A stretch of 64,000 bases of DNA from Puia sp. (lineage in GTDB: Bacteria > Bacteroidota > Bacteroidia > Chitinophagales > Chitinophagaceae), in assembly GCA_031292515.1 (NCBI GenBank), contig JARLGZ010000177.1:1-64000 (forward strand), written 5' to 3'. Numbering within the stretch: the stretch's first letter is position 1; every line of letters begins with the position of its first letter. Below are positions 1-8,379 of this stretch, in pieces. A program made the position numbers and the translations under genes. Below the pieces are notes generated by a model. That model did no database searches. It was not told where the DNA came from and was given only the letters and a program-made list of their open reading frames with translations.

Positions 1-309
1 ATAATTGAAATCGAAAGTCACATCCCCCGTGAAATACTTGGAATCGAAAGCCGGCGCCGTCGTTTTCCGGCTGGTACCGTTGAGCCAGGAGAAATCCCCG
101 AAAGCAAAGGGCTCGCTGGCCTTCACAGGCGCCTCGAATGCTCCCGTATCTTTTTTGAAGATATGCCTGATTGAATTCAGAAAGGAAAAGGAGTGCATAC
201 TTTGATCCGATTTGATACCGGATACAAGCCTTGCGGTATCAGTCAGCTGGCCGTGGCCGCTGTAACAAAGAATCAATGCGCTGAGACAAAAAATAGAACT
301 CTTGAACAT
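1..309 (-). CDS. outer-membrane beta-barrel (BBP2/porin-like) protein, 5' part only
   Basis: The reading frame opens at the ATG complementary to 307-309 and runs off the left edge without a stop, giving 103 residues. It starts with a Sec signal peptide of about 20 residues ending GHGQ. After a linker comes the segment FAFGDFSWLNGTSRK and then FDSKYFTGDVTFDFNY. The pattern of a GDF-W-NG-SRK block followed by D-KYFTGD-TFD-NY resembles the N-terminus of Bacteroidota outer-membrane beta-barrel proteins of the BBP2/OmpL-like porin type. These are known to be about 400-500 residues long, so most of the gene lies outside. A terminator-like hairpin ends only about 19 bases before the start codon. Family assignment is from recalled motif similarity and substrate is unknown. 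Confidence 0.6.
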   Translation of the reverse strand, partial: MFKSSIFCLSALILCYSGHGQLTDTARLVSGIKSDQSMHSFSFLNSIRHIFKKDTGAFEAPVKASEPFAFGDFSWLNGTSRKTTAPAFDSKYFTGDVTFDFNY

Positions 310-327
310 AAAGCTGTGTTTATTGGT

Positions 328-362
328 AAAAAATCAGGGTCGGCCGATCAGTCAACCGACCC
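328..362 (-). terminator. rho-independent terminator-like hairpin
   Basis: On the minus strand GGGTCGG (356-362) can pair with CCGACCC (337-343) around a 12-base loop, followed after three bases by six T (328-333). It lies downstream of the GNAT gene and immediately upstream of the porin-like start codon, so it either ends the GNAT transcript or acts inside the porin leader. Confidence 0.45.
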
Positions 363-488
363 GGCCCCCAGATTGCGAATAGCATACCAACAAACCGCCT
401 GGAGAACCCCATCGCTCCCAGCCCCATCTCCTTGCAGTTTGCAGCCCTTTCGGAAATTATTGCATGGGCGCCGGGGCTGATCCGGACA

Positions 489-523
489 CTATCACTTTGA
501 AAAAACTTTTTTCAAAGTGATAG
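489..523. repeat. 17-bp perfect inverted repeat spanning a stop codon
   Basis: CTATCACTTTG plus six A at 489-505 is repeated in inverted form at 507-523 with a single central base. The minus-strand stop codon of the GNAT gene (492-494) is inside it, so the last residues of that protein are encoded by one arm. A stem this perfect with its T run in the apex probably works as a transcript end or 3' stability element. Confidence 0.6.
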
Positions 524-1154
524 ACGTCTTTGTGATCCCATCCTGCCGCGGATCATATAGCATCGCCGTACACAAACAGCGTTGCCTGGACTCCGATTGC
601 AGCTTTGAATAATTCACGCACTGCCGGCACTGATCCCAGAATTTTTCATCCCGCGTGATCTCCGAATAACTCACCGGCTGGAATCCCAGCCGCGTATTCA
701 TCTTCTTTACTGCTTCGCCCGTGGTAATGCTGAAAACTTTTGCAGCGGGATACCGGCTGCAAGAAAGACGAAAGATATGGTTCTTGATGACCGTCGCGAC
801 GCCGCCGCCGCGATACGCTGGATTCACGATCAGCCCGCTGTTTGAAACGAACTGCCCCCCGCTCCAGGCCTCTATATAAGAGAACCCTACCCAGTCACCC
901 CCGGCGGTTACTGCGATCACTGCCTTTCCATCATATATCTTTTGGCAAATAGACTGAGGGGTCCTGCGGGCAATGCCCGTTCCCCGGACACGGGCGGACC
1001 TTTCCATCTCTTCCAGGATTGTATATACGTATTTTACGTCCGCCCGTGCAGCGACCCGGGTAATAATCCGGGTAACTCCAACGTCCCCGGCAACCCCGGT
1101 TATACATTCTTCATCGACAACGGTTTCGTCTATAACAACATCAGGATCATCCAT
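492..1154 (-). CDS. GNAT-family N-acetyltransferase
   Basis: A 220-residue protein when started at the ATG at 1152-1154; the frame extends upstream only to a TTG at 1184. The acetyl-CoA binding region is seen as SNSGLIVNPAYRGGGVA (R/Q-x-x-G-x-G/A type loop) near residue 115, preceded by the core strand AVIAVTAGGDWVGFSYIEAW. The C-terminus carries paired cysteines, CRQC and CLC, which is characteristic of a Bacteroidota GNAT subfamily that often sits beside argininosuccinate synthase. That neighbour association is family knowledge; here there is no arg gene in view, so the substrate remains open. The N-terminal 35 residues are encoded by repetitive DNA (GTTACCCGG/TTACCCGGG) and look poorly conserved. 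A perfect inverted repeat covers the stop codon. Confidence 0.7.
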   Translation of the reverse strand: MDDPDVVIDETVVDEECITGVAGDVGVTRIITRVAARADVKYVYTILEEMERSARVRGTGIARRTPQSICQKIYDGKAVIAVTAGGDWVGFSYIEAWSGGQFVSNSGLIVNPAYRGGGVATVIKNHIFRLSCSRYPAAKVFSITTGEAVKKMNTRLGFQPVSYSEITRDEKFWDQCRQCVNYSKLQSESRQRCLCTAMLYDPRQDGITKTSITLKKVFSK

Positions 1155-1518
1155 TGTAATATAATTTAGTACCCTGAGCGCCAAACACTATTCCATATAG
1201 GTCAAAAATTTTCCCAATATTCACAACAACTTGATAATCATTAAACTGAATCAACGCAATAAGCGCACCCGGCCCTTTCCGCCCGCAAATACCCCTCTAT
1301 TTTGAAAAACCTTTTTCGTTCTGATACGGTCTTTCGTTCCTGAAAACCCGGTGAACTGCCCCACAGCTTCCACGAGCCTTCCCTCATTACTCTGTGAATC
1401 AATAACATCCGAAAATCGAAAAAGCACCCTGACAATTTTGCCGCGAAAAAGGCATACGGTTTGGCATGGAGATCCTGTTCTCAAAAAACAAATCATGCTC
1501 TTAACAACACGCCCCTAT
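1155..1518. other. gene-free stretch between divergent genes
   Basis: This 364-bp interval separates the GNAT gene from the DUF7674-like gene. It must hold both promoters, but no convincing TAnnTTTG element with a matching -33 box was found; a TAGTGTTTG near 1190 on the minus strand is the nearest candidate. In-frame codons continue upstream of 1519 to 1351, but that part has no recognisable protein character. Confidence 0.4.
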
Positions 1519-1896
1519 ATGATCAATCAACATGAAGTCCCGGCTTTTATAACCGACCGGTTACCCGAAATCAGCAGTGACATGAAACAAGCCCTCTGCG
1601 CCGGCAATACCCAGGCTATCCCTGTTTACAAATCCATCCAGGTACTGGCAGACTTTACCCGAAGGATGGCGGTAGAACACAATTTCAGCATGGTGAAAAA
1701 ATGCATGAAGCTCGTAGACAGGATCTATGAGAAAGGCAACCAGGCCGTACAACTCGCCGTCGAGAACGTCTTCGTTTTCTCTTTTTCTTCGTTGATCGGA
1801 AGCTGCAACCTTCTCGAGTGCAGGATCATGCAATCCTATATGCCGGTCCGGTTGTATACATTGTACGTACAACAGGTACTAAAATCAAATAATTGA
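1519..1896 (+). CDS. DUF7674-like conserved hypothetical protein
   Basis: About 125 residues starting MINQHEVP; an in-frame ATG also exists at 1495. The sequence is mostly helical, with segments VYKSIQVLADFTRR, FSMVKKCMKLVDRIYEKGN and AVQLAVENVFVFSFSSLI. This series (an N-terminal MINQ-EVP, a YK-I--L-DFT helix, a K-C-----IY-KGN helix and AVENVFV-SFS) matches what I recall of a small cytoplasmic Bacteroidota family annotated DUF7674. No catalytic motif or membrane segment is visible and the function is unknown. It is followed by another small gene on the same strand after 139 bp. Confidence 0.55.
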   Translation: MINQHEVPAFITDRLPEISSDMKQALCAGNTQAIPVYKSIQVLADFTRRMAVEHNFSMVKKCMKLVDRIYEKGNQAVQLAVENVFVFSFSSLIGSCNLLECRIMQSYMPVRLYTLYVQQVLKSNN

Positions 1897-2035
1897 TTGT
1901 CGTCAGCCGCGGCCGCAAGGGTGACTATGCCGGCGGATCTCTGTTGCATTTATCTCAGACGGGGTCAGCCCAGCTGGTGTTAGCATTTTTTATTAATTTG
2001 CAACACCCTGTAACAGGCGTAAAGCCCGTCAGCCC

Positions 2036-2548
2036 ATGCAAGAGACCTTTCTTATTGAAGAAAATTATTCTTTCAGCGAATACGTGGCGGCAAACTTTGC
2101 CGTCCTGTCAAGAATCCGTCCTATAAGAAAAGTGTTCATTATGGTCGTTTGCATAGGGCTCCTTGTATCCCTGCTCAGTTTTGGAGCCGACAGGACTTCT
2201 AATATGCGCGCTGCTATGATGGCCTTCGTTCCTATCCTGTCACTCGGCTCCTTTCTCTTTGTCGGGATCATCCTGGTCTACCTGTATGGCAGCACCTTCA
2301 AACCCGCGCTCATCAGGGGTACCATTTATAAAATTGATGCTTCAGGGATTGAGAGGCAGACTTCTTCCGCGTGCTATTCTTTTGCCTGGTCGCAATTTGG
2401 AAAACTGGAAGAGACCCGGTCCATGCTCCTACTGCACGTCAGGCACAAAAACGTCGACAGTATAGTCGTACTTCAAAATAAGATGTTTACCGGAGAACAG
2501 GAAATGAACCGGTGCAAAACATTTATAAACCGGATGCTCCCACTCTGA
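2036..2548 (+). CDS. YcxB-like membrane protein
   Basis: 170 residues beginning with ATG. Two hydrophobic segments (about residues 34-51 and 62-84) are followed by a soluble C-terminal part with IYKIDASGIERQTSSACYSFAWSQF. The layout of two transmembrane helices plus a C-terminal module in which a conserved W sits in '--f-W-qf-k' is that of the YcxB-like family, whose function is unknown. It converges with ppc across about 85 bp. Start choice is supported by the absence of other upstream ATGs in a coding-like context. Confidence 0.6.
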   Translation: MQETFLIEENYSFSEYVAANFAVLSRIRPIRKVFIMVVCIGLLVSLLSFGADRTSNMRAAMMAFVPILSLGSFLFVGIILVYLYGSTFKPALIRGTIYKIDASGIERQTSSACYSFAWSQFGKLEETRSMLLLHVRHKNVDSIVVLQNKMFTGEQEMNRCKTFINRMLPL

Positions 2549-2633
2549 GCCGCTGCAATCCAACTGCCATTGCGAGACAATCCAGTCATACCATCCCGAA
2601 TCGTCACCCCACTCACCACTCACCTCCGGCGGC

Positions 2634-5222
2634 CTAAGCGCTATTCCTCGCCGCATTGATAATCCCAAAGGAACTCCGGATGATCAGCTTTTCATAGACT
2701 TCCTTCATCGACTTGTTTTCGCCGCTCTTTTCGAGTTGCTGGAACTTTGTGAGGGCATATTGCTGAAGCGTACTTAGCGGCAGCACAATCCGCTCGCGCA
2801 TCTGTATGGACAATTGCTCCACGGGATAATCGGCCATCAGCTCATTCTTGCCGGTGAGCTTAAAGATATATTTCTGCGTGAGTTCGTATTCCTTATAAAT
2901 CAGGTTCCATATTTCGCCGTAGACCGGGTGATCGGAATAATGCTCCGTCAGCGGGAAGAAGCACTTCTTCATAGCCATCTCACAGTTGTCGAGCAGCGTC
3001 CGGAAAAAGAGCGAATTATCATACAGATGCTTCACCTCCTCCCATCGCCCCCTCTTGTCCATCGCCTGCAGCGCCTTTCCTACGCCATAGTAACCGGTGA
3101 CGTTTTGCTTTAACTGGCTCCAGGCGCCGACATACGGAATGGCCCGGAGATCCTTTAGCTCCAGCTTGCCGGCACTCTTCCGTCTCGAAGGACGGCTGGC
3201 GATATTCGTTTCATTATAGAACCGCAACGGACTGATCTCGTTAAGATACTCCAAAAAATAAGGGTGGTCCTTCAACGCCGAATAAGCCTTGTAGCTGTCT
3301 ACCGAAAGCTGTTGCAGCAACTCCTCCTCATCGGCCTGCAACGTAACCTCTTTCGAAGAGAACAGGTCGTTGGAGATACCCGCATGGACCATCTGCTCGA
3401 TATTGTATTGCGCCGTATCGACAGTCCCAAAATTCGAACTCACCGTCTGACCCTGAATGGTCAGCTGGATCTCTTTATTGGAGATATTCCTGCCCATCGA
3501 AGCATAAAACTTGTGCGTCTTGCCCCCACCCCTCGCCGGCGGGCCGCCCCGTCCATCGAAGAATACCACGTCGATCCCATATTCCTTCGAAATACTCGTC
3601 AGCTCTTCCTTGGCCTTGTAGATGCTCCAGTTGGCCATCAGGTAACCCCCGTCCTTGGTACCATCGGAAAAACCCAGCATGATGGTCTGTTTGTTGTTCC
3701 GGCCCTGCAGATGTTTTTTGTAGACCTTATTGGTATAGAGCTCCTGCATGATAGCCGCCGCATGCTGCAAATCGTCCACCGTCTCGAACAACGGCACGAT
3801 ATCGATCGTCATCTTATCCTTTTTCCATCCGCTGATCAGAAAAAGGCCAAAGACCTCCAGGACATTCAGCGCGCTATTGCACTGGCTGATGATATAACGG
3901 TAGCACCCCTGCTCTCCGTTGGCCCGTTGAATGGACCGGATCGAAGCGATCGTTTCCAGCGTGTCTTTGACCAGCTTGTCCTCGTACAATTCGGGATGGG
4001 CCGATCCGCTCAACCCCGTGAGCACCGCCATCTTCTCCTTGTCATCGAGCGATGCGTAGTTCTCAGGCACGAGCTTGTCTTTGGCGGCAACGGCGACCAG
4101 CACGTTTTGATGGACCGTGCTCTCCTGCCGGATATCCAGCGTGGCGAAATGCAGACCAAACGCCTGTACTTTGTTGATCAGGTTGTCCAGGAGATGCAGG
4201 AATAAGCTGTTATGCTGGTAGATCAGGATCTCCCGGATCTGCAGCAGCGGCGATAACACCTCCTGCGCATTCAGATCTGTCGTGTGCTCCGGTATGAAAA
4301 TATTATTGTATAATTTCTCCTCGAGATCCGCCAGGATCGTATCCACTCCCTTGAAGGTCAATCGCCGCTTCAGCCTCCTTACATCCAGGTAATAACATTT
4401 GATGATGGCGCCCCGCAAGGCCTCCGCCACCTTCTTCGTGATATCCACCGTCACAAAGGGATTGCCATCGCGGTCCCCGCCCGGCCAGAAACCCATCTTA
4501 ATCACCGCGTTGTTCTTATCGATCGCATCGGGAAACTGGTTCTGTAAAGAAGAGAGAATCTTGCCGCAAGCCTGGTAAAAGACATTTTCCAGGTACCAGA
4601 CCAGGCTGATCGCCTCATCATACGGCGTCGGCTTTTGCTTTTTCAGGAAAGGGGTCTTCCCCAACTGCTGCAAATAGAGGTTGATCTGCCCCGCATTATT
4701 CTCTATCACGGCCCTCGACAGATCATTGATGATCCCGAGCACCGGGCCGGGATAGAACTGCGTGGGATGCGCCGTCAACACCATCAGTACCGAATAGTCC
4801 TTAAGCTTCTCCGTTAGCGCCTCCTCCTTCCCCGTCTGTATCACCTCGGACAGGAGGTGTTTGAGCGTCCCCGCTCCGCCCATGTCGTTCACGTCCCGGA
4901 AAGCGGCATCCTCCAGCGCATCGAACAGGACGATCTGTCTTTCCACATATTGCACAAACCGGAACAGGATATCCGCCCGTTCCCTTTCTTTCATATAGGT
5001 AGTATGCTTCTCGAAAAACTCTTCGATGATCTGCCCGGGACTCTGCTTTTTCTTATAACCCTCCTCGCAGATGGTAAGCAGCAGGGAAAGAAGAATACCC
5101 GTTTTCTCGATCCGGTGAAAAGGGAGCGAAGTGAACAGACTGTTATATAGCTGAAACTTGATCCCAACGAGGTTTTTAAATTGCTGCAACCCCTGGGACG
5201 ACTGGTAACTCATAAAACTCAT
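2634..5222 (-). CDS. ppc: phosphoenolpyruvate carboxylase
   Basis: 862 residues, the expected size for PEP carboxylase, which carboxylates PEP to oxaloacetate with bicarbonate and replenishes the citric acid cycle. Visible hallmarks are VLTAHPTQ near residue 148 (bicarbonate/PEP site), GFWPGGDRDGNPFVT near 243, GFSDGTKDGGYLMANW near 522 and FFDGRGGPPARGGG near 552, the catalytic glycine-rich loop. The C-terminus FGIINAARNSA is typical of the Bacteroidota form. The start codon at 5220-5222 is followed by a second ATG three codons later, so a slightly shorter start is possible. The gene diverges from the threonine operon; both feed from and into the oxaloacetate/aspartate node, so the pairing is metabolically coherent. 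Confidence 0.95.
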   Translation of the reverse strand: MSFMSYQSSQGLQQFKNLVGIKFQLYNSLFTSLPFHRIEKTGILLSLLLTICEEGYKKKQSPGQIIEEFFEKHTTYMKERERADILFRFVQYVERQIVLFDALEDAAFRDVNDMGGAGTLKHLLSEVIQTGKEEALTEKLKDYSVLMVLTAHPTQFYPGPVLGIINDLSRAVIENNAGQINLYLQQLGKTPFLKKQKPTPYDEAISLVWYLENVFYQACGKILSSLQNQFPDAIDKNNAVIKMGFWPGGDRDGNPFVTVDITKKVAEALRGAIIKCYYLDVRRLKRRLTFKGVDTILADLEEKLYNNIFIPEHTTDLNAQEVLSPLLQIREILIYQHNSLFLHLLDNLINKVQAFGLHFATLDIRQESTVHQNVLVAVAAKDKLVPENYASLDDKEKMAVLTGLSGSAHPELYEDKLVKDTLETIASIRSIQRANGEQGCYRYIISQCNSALNVLEVFGLFLISGWKKDKMTIDIVPLFETVDDLQHAAAIMQELYTNKVYKKHLQGRNNKQTIMLGFSDGTKDGGYLMANWSIYKAKEELTSISKEYGIDVVFFDGRGGPPARGGGKTHKFYASMGRNISNKEIQLTIQGQTVSSNFGTVDTAQYNIEQMVHAGISNDLFSSKEVTLQADEEELLQQLSVDSYKAYSALKDHPYFLEYLNEISPLRFYNETNIASRPSRRKSAGKLELKDLRAIPYVGAWSQLKQNVTGYYGVGKALQAMDKRGRWEEVKHLYDNSLFFRTLLDNCEMAMKKCFFPLTEHYSDHPVYGEIWNLIYKEYELTQKYIFKLTGKNELMADYPVEQLSIQMRERIVLPLSTLQQYALTKFQQLEKSGENKSMKEVYEKLIIRSSFGIINAARNSA

Positions 5223-5318
5223 TTAAAATCGTTCAATAATCTTGCCTGATAAGCAGCAATCGCTCAAAATATCCGTCCAAAATACTCCATTTTTATTAAA
5301 AAAAAGGGCGATCTGTTA

Positions 5319-5345
5319 TTTTTCTCGCGACATTCCTTACCTTAG
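5319..5345 (+). promoter_or_regulatory. candidate promoter of the threonine operon
   Basis: TACCTTAG at 5338-5345 departs by one base from the Bacteroidota -7 consensus TAnnTTTG. The upstream TTATTTTT stretch lies near the expected -33 position but has no good TTTG. Transcription would begin about 5352, just ahead of the threonine leader peptide. Confidence 0.35.
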
Positions 5346-5359
5346 CGCTCCAATTTACA

Positions 5360-5458
5360 GTGGTTTATAAAAAACAAAATATTGTCTCCTCCTCTCCTGC
5401 CGTAGCGACACATTTCGCTGCGCAAATTACAATTATTACCACCATCACAACCCGTTAA
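5360..5458 (+). CDS. thrL: threonine/isoleucine-rich leader peptide (thr attenuator)
   Basis: A 32-codon frame ending at TAA 5456-5458 finishes with ITIITTITT-R: nine consecutive codons at 5426-5452 are only Thr (five) and Ile (four). The run mirrors the E. coli thrL logic, where Thr and Ile tRNA charging sets attenuation of thrABC. It lies 150 bp upstream of thrA on the same strand. The only conventional in-frame initiator is GTG at 5360, very close to the predicted transcript start; no ATG is available, so the start is uncertain. The hairpin 5447-5465 begins inside the Thr codons, so a ribosome stalled there would prevent it folding. What is seen is the codon run and its position; attenuation is inferred. 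Confidence 0.7.
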   Translation: MVYKKQNIVSSSPAVATHFAAQITIITTITTR

Positions 5459-5586
5459 GGGTTGTACATTTCCATATTATTCCCTGGGCTATTTCAGCTA
5501 TCCTCAAAAAAAAGAGACGGTGTGCACCTAAACGGCCACCAGCGCTGACCCACAAAAAATGACCGGCATCAAAACCGGTGTTTCTT
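5447..5586 (+). promoter_or_regulatory. attenuator hairpins of the thr leader
   Basis: ACAACCC (5447-5453) pairs with GGGTTGT (5459-5465) around the leader stop codon. Nearer thrA, ACCGG (5562-5566) can pair with CCGGT (5575-5579) and is followed by GTTTCTT, a weak terminator-like arrangement 25 bases before the thrA start. The spacing fits a pause-hairpin/terminator attenuator, though the terminator stem is short. Confidence 0.5.
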
Positions 5587-5610
5587 AAAAATCCTAAAAC
5601 CAGCTATATT

Positions 5611-8055
5611 ATGCAGGTTCTGAAATTCGGAGGTTCTTCCGTAGCCAATGCTGATAATATCAATAAAGTCGTTCAGATCGTGAGCCGAGCCCTCCCAAAA
5701 GACAAAACCGTCGTGATCGTATCGGCGCTGGGAGGCATTACCGATATCCTGATCCAGGCCGGGACCCTGGCAGCGGCCGGCGACGAATCCTATAAAGAGA
5801 AATTGCAGGTGGTGGAACACCGGCATCTCGAAGCGGTAAAAAGCCTGCTGCCCCTGACACGCCAAAGCGCGGTGCTCAGCCTCGTAAAGAAACGCTGCAA
5901 CGAAATAGAAGACATCTGCAACGGCATCTTTCTGCTGGGCGAACTATCCCCCCGTACAAAAGACAAAGTGGTCAGCTACGGTGAACTCCTGTCCTCCCAG
6001 ATCATCGCGGCGAAGTTTTCTGCCCTCGAGATCTCAAATGCCTGGAAAGACAGCCGGGAACTCATCGTCACCGACTCCCAATTCGGCTATGCCACCGTCG
6101 ACTTCCCCCTGACCAATCAGAAGGTCCGGGAATATTTCAACGCTGCCCACGAAAACCTCTTCATCCTGCCCGGCTTTATAGCGGCTGACAAGAACGGCAC
6201 CACCACCACCCTCGGCAGGGGCGGTTCCGATTATACGGCAGCCATCATCGCAGCGGCTGTCGACGCCACCCTGGCCGAGATCTGGACCGATGTATCCGGC
6301 ATGATGACCGCCGATCCCAGACTGGTCTCCAATGTGAAGCTGATCCCGCACATCTCTTACCAGGAAGCCATGGAATTGTCGCATTTCGGAGCCAAAGTGA
6401 TCTATCCCCCCACCATCCAACCGGTGATGAGCAAAGGCATCCCCGTCTGGATAAAGAATACATTTGCCCCCGAAGACCCGGGCACCGTCATCGAGAACGC
6501 CTCCTCCCGCGTCAATGGCAGCATACGCGGCATCTCCAGCGTCGGAAAGATCGCCTTGCTGAGCCTGGAAGGAAGCGGCATGGTCGGTATCCCCGGCTTC
6601 TCAAAACGCCTCTTCGAAGCCCTCTCCAATGAGAAGATCAATGTCATCCTCATCACACAAGGCTCCTCGGAACACTCGATCTGCGTGGGCATCGACGAAG
6701 CCAACGCGCCCCGCGCAAAAGAATCCGTCGACCGCGCCTTCAACCATGAAATAGAAACCGGCAAGACCGAACCCCTGATCATCGAAAAAGGCCTCTCGAT
6801 TATCGCCCTCGTCGGCGACCATATGAAAAGTCACCCCGGTATCAGCGGACGACTGTTCGGCGCACTGGGAAGAAACGGCGTAAACGTCAGGGCCATCGCA
6901 CAGGGATCCTCCGAACGGAATATCTCCGCCGTCATCGCAGCCGACGATGTCAAAAAAGCAATCAACATCTTACATGAAGAATTTTTTGAAACAACTTATA
7001 AGCAATTGAACCTCGTCATAACAGGCACCGGCAACGTAGGCAGCCGACTGCTGGAACAACTAAAGCAACAGCAGCAATACCTGCAGACCCACCTCCGCCT
7101 GCACGTCAATGTCGTCGGTCTGGCCAACAGCAAGAAGATGCTTTTCCGCGAAGAAGGGATCGATCTCCACAACTGGAAAGAACAACTGCAGGGCGGCCAC
7201 GACATGGACCTGGAGGAATGGATACGCATCACCCGCTCGGTAAACCTCCGTAATACGGTCTTCGCCGACGTCACTGCCAACCAGCACGTAGCTTCACTCT
7301 ATGACCGGCTATTGCCAAAGAGCATCTCGGTAGTGGCCTGCAATAAGGTCGCCTGCTCTTCTCCCTATCATTATTATAAGAAGCTTAAGGATCAGGCCCG
7401 GGAATACAACACGCTGTTTCTCTTTGAAACGAACGTTGGCGCGGGGCTGCCCGTGATCGGCACCCTCAACGACCTGCTTCGCAGCGGCGACAAAGTGCAC
7501 AGGATCGAAGCCGTCCTTAGCGGAACCCTTAACTTCGTATTCAATAACTACAACGGCGAAAAGAAATTTGCCGACGTAGTACGCCAGGCGCAGGAAGAAG
7601 GCTACACCGAACCCGATCCCAGACTGGACCTCAGCGGGACCGACGTCATGCGTAAGATCATGATCCTGGCCCGTGAAGCCGGCGAGAAAATGGAAATGGA
7701 AGACATCGGCAACACCCACTTCATGCCCGCCTCCTGCATGACGGGAAGCGTGGAAGATTTCTATGCGGCCATGGCGAAAGAAGAAGACCATTTTAAAAAA
7801 CTCTACCACGAGGCTGCGTCGGCAGGGAAAAAGCTGAAATTCGTCGCCCGGTTCGAAAATGGGAAGGCCGCCGTCGGTCTGCAGCATATCGATCCGCAGC
7901 ATGATTTCTATCACCTATACGGCAAAGACAATGTTGTGCTCTTTTATACCGAACGCTATTCCGAACAACCCCTCGTCATCAAAGGCGCGGGTGCGGGCGC
8001 AGAAGTGACCGCGTCGGGTGTCTTCGCAGACATCATCCGGGCAGGAAGAGTGTAG
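5611..8055 (+). CDS. thrA: bifunctional aspartokinase / homoserine dehydrogenase
   Basis: 814 residues from ATG 5611 (a few in-frame codons upstream, from 5578, overlap the attenuator). The N-terminal kinase domain begins MQVLKFGGSSVA, the classic aspartokinase motif, with GRGGSDYTAA near residue 205. ACT regulatory repeats follow (about 310-455; SSEHSICVGI and SSERNISAVI), and then the NAD(P)-binding homoserine dehydrogenase domain beginning VITGTGNVGSRLL near 468, with GTLNFVFNNY and EEGYTEPDPRLDLSGTDVMRK carrying catalytic Asp/Lys residues. It phosphorylates aspartate and reduces aspartate semialdehyde to homoserine. It heads the thrA-thrB-thrC order and is probably controlled by the leader peptide upstream and by threonine binding to the ACT domains. 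Confidence 0.96.
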   Translation: MQVLKFGGSSVANADNINKVVQIVSRALPKDKTVVIVSALGGITDILIQAGTLAAAGDESYKEKLQVVEHRHLEAVKSLLPLTRQSAVLSLVKKRCNEIEDICNGIFLLGELSPRTKDKVVSYGELLSSQIIAAKFSALEISNAWKDSRELIVTDSQFGYATVDFPLTNQKVREYFNAAHENLFILPGFIAADKNGTTTTLGRGGSDYTAAIIAAAVDATLAEIWTDVSGMMTADPRLVSNVKLIPHISYQEAMELSHFGAKVIYPPTIQPVMSKGIPVWIKNTFAPEDPGTVIENASSRVNGSIRGISSVGKIALLSLEGSGMVGIPGFSKRLFEALSNEKINVILITQGSSEHSICVGIDEANAPRAKESVDRAFNHEIETGKTEPLIIEKGLSIIALVGDHMKSHPGISGRLFGALGRNGVNVRAIAQGSSERNISAVIAADDVKKAINILHEEFFETTYKQLNLVITGTGNVGSRLLEQLKQQQQYLQTHLRLHVNVVGLANSKKMLFREEGIDLHNWKEQLQGGHDMDLEEWIRITRSVNLRNTVFADVTANQHVASLYDRLLPKSISVVACNKVACSSPYHYYKKLKDQAREYNTLFLFETNVGAGLPVIGTLNDLLRSGDKVHRIEAVLSGTLNFVFNNYNGEKKFADVVRQAQEEGYTEPDPRLDLSGTDVMRKIMILAREAGEKMEMEDIGNTHFMPASCMTGSVEDFYAAMAKEEDHFKKLYHEAASAGKKLKFVARFENGKAAVGLQHIDPQHDFYHLYGKDNVVLFYTERYSEQPLVIKGAGAGAEVTASGVFADIIRAGRV

Positions 8056-8379
8056 TGCGACCAGATATAGTGCGACGATCGACCGCGGTGCCCCGGTACG
8101 ATCCTCTCCGGTACCGCAGGCAGGCCACACGTAAGCCGTTACAGGCATGCGATTACTGGGGATGGATTATCGTGAATGTGAATGGGCTATTGTGAATGGA
8201 TTGTCGCAGAGGGTGTATGTGTTTTTCCGGCTAAAAAACGATTTACCAGTAAATCGTTTTTTTTCAAAAAAAAGACTTACCCCATCCAGGGACGATCGTT
8301 CGGAACCGATCTCGCCGAACCAAATCGAAGCCTGACCAAATCGGAGCCGACCCCAATTGAAAACGACAAACAAAGAATT
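8056..8379 (+). other. thrA-thrB intergenic region with direct repeats
   Basis: A 324-bp gap, long for an operon. It holds an imperfect repeat around 8166-8202 (attatcgtgaatg / attgtgaatgg), the terminator-like hairpin at 8233-8264, and a 16-base direct repeat of ACCAAATCG-AGCC type around 8317-8352. The thrB frame stays open upstream to 8182, but this part encodes low-complexity residues and is unlikely to be translated. Confidence 0.5.
8233..8264 (+). terminator. strong terminator-like hairpin inside the thr operon
   Basis: AAAAAACGATTTAC (8233-8246) and GTAAATCGTTTTTT (8249-8262) form a perfect 14-bp stem with a two-base loop, ending in a run of eight T. It sits between thrA and thrB and could reduce or end transcription after thrA, or be a processing site. 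Confidence 0.55.

Noticed and set aside
3264-4205. Plus-strand open frame of about 310 codons opposite ppc
   Set aside because: Antisense to well-conserved PEP carboxylase sequence with no motif of its own.
8182-8379. N-terminal extension of thrB
   Set aside because: The extension runs through repeats and a terminator hairpin; the family start MKEITIQAPA lies at 8380.
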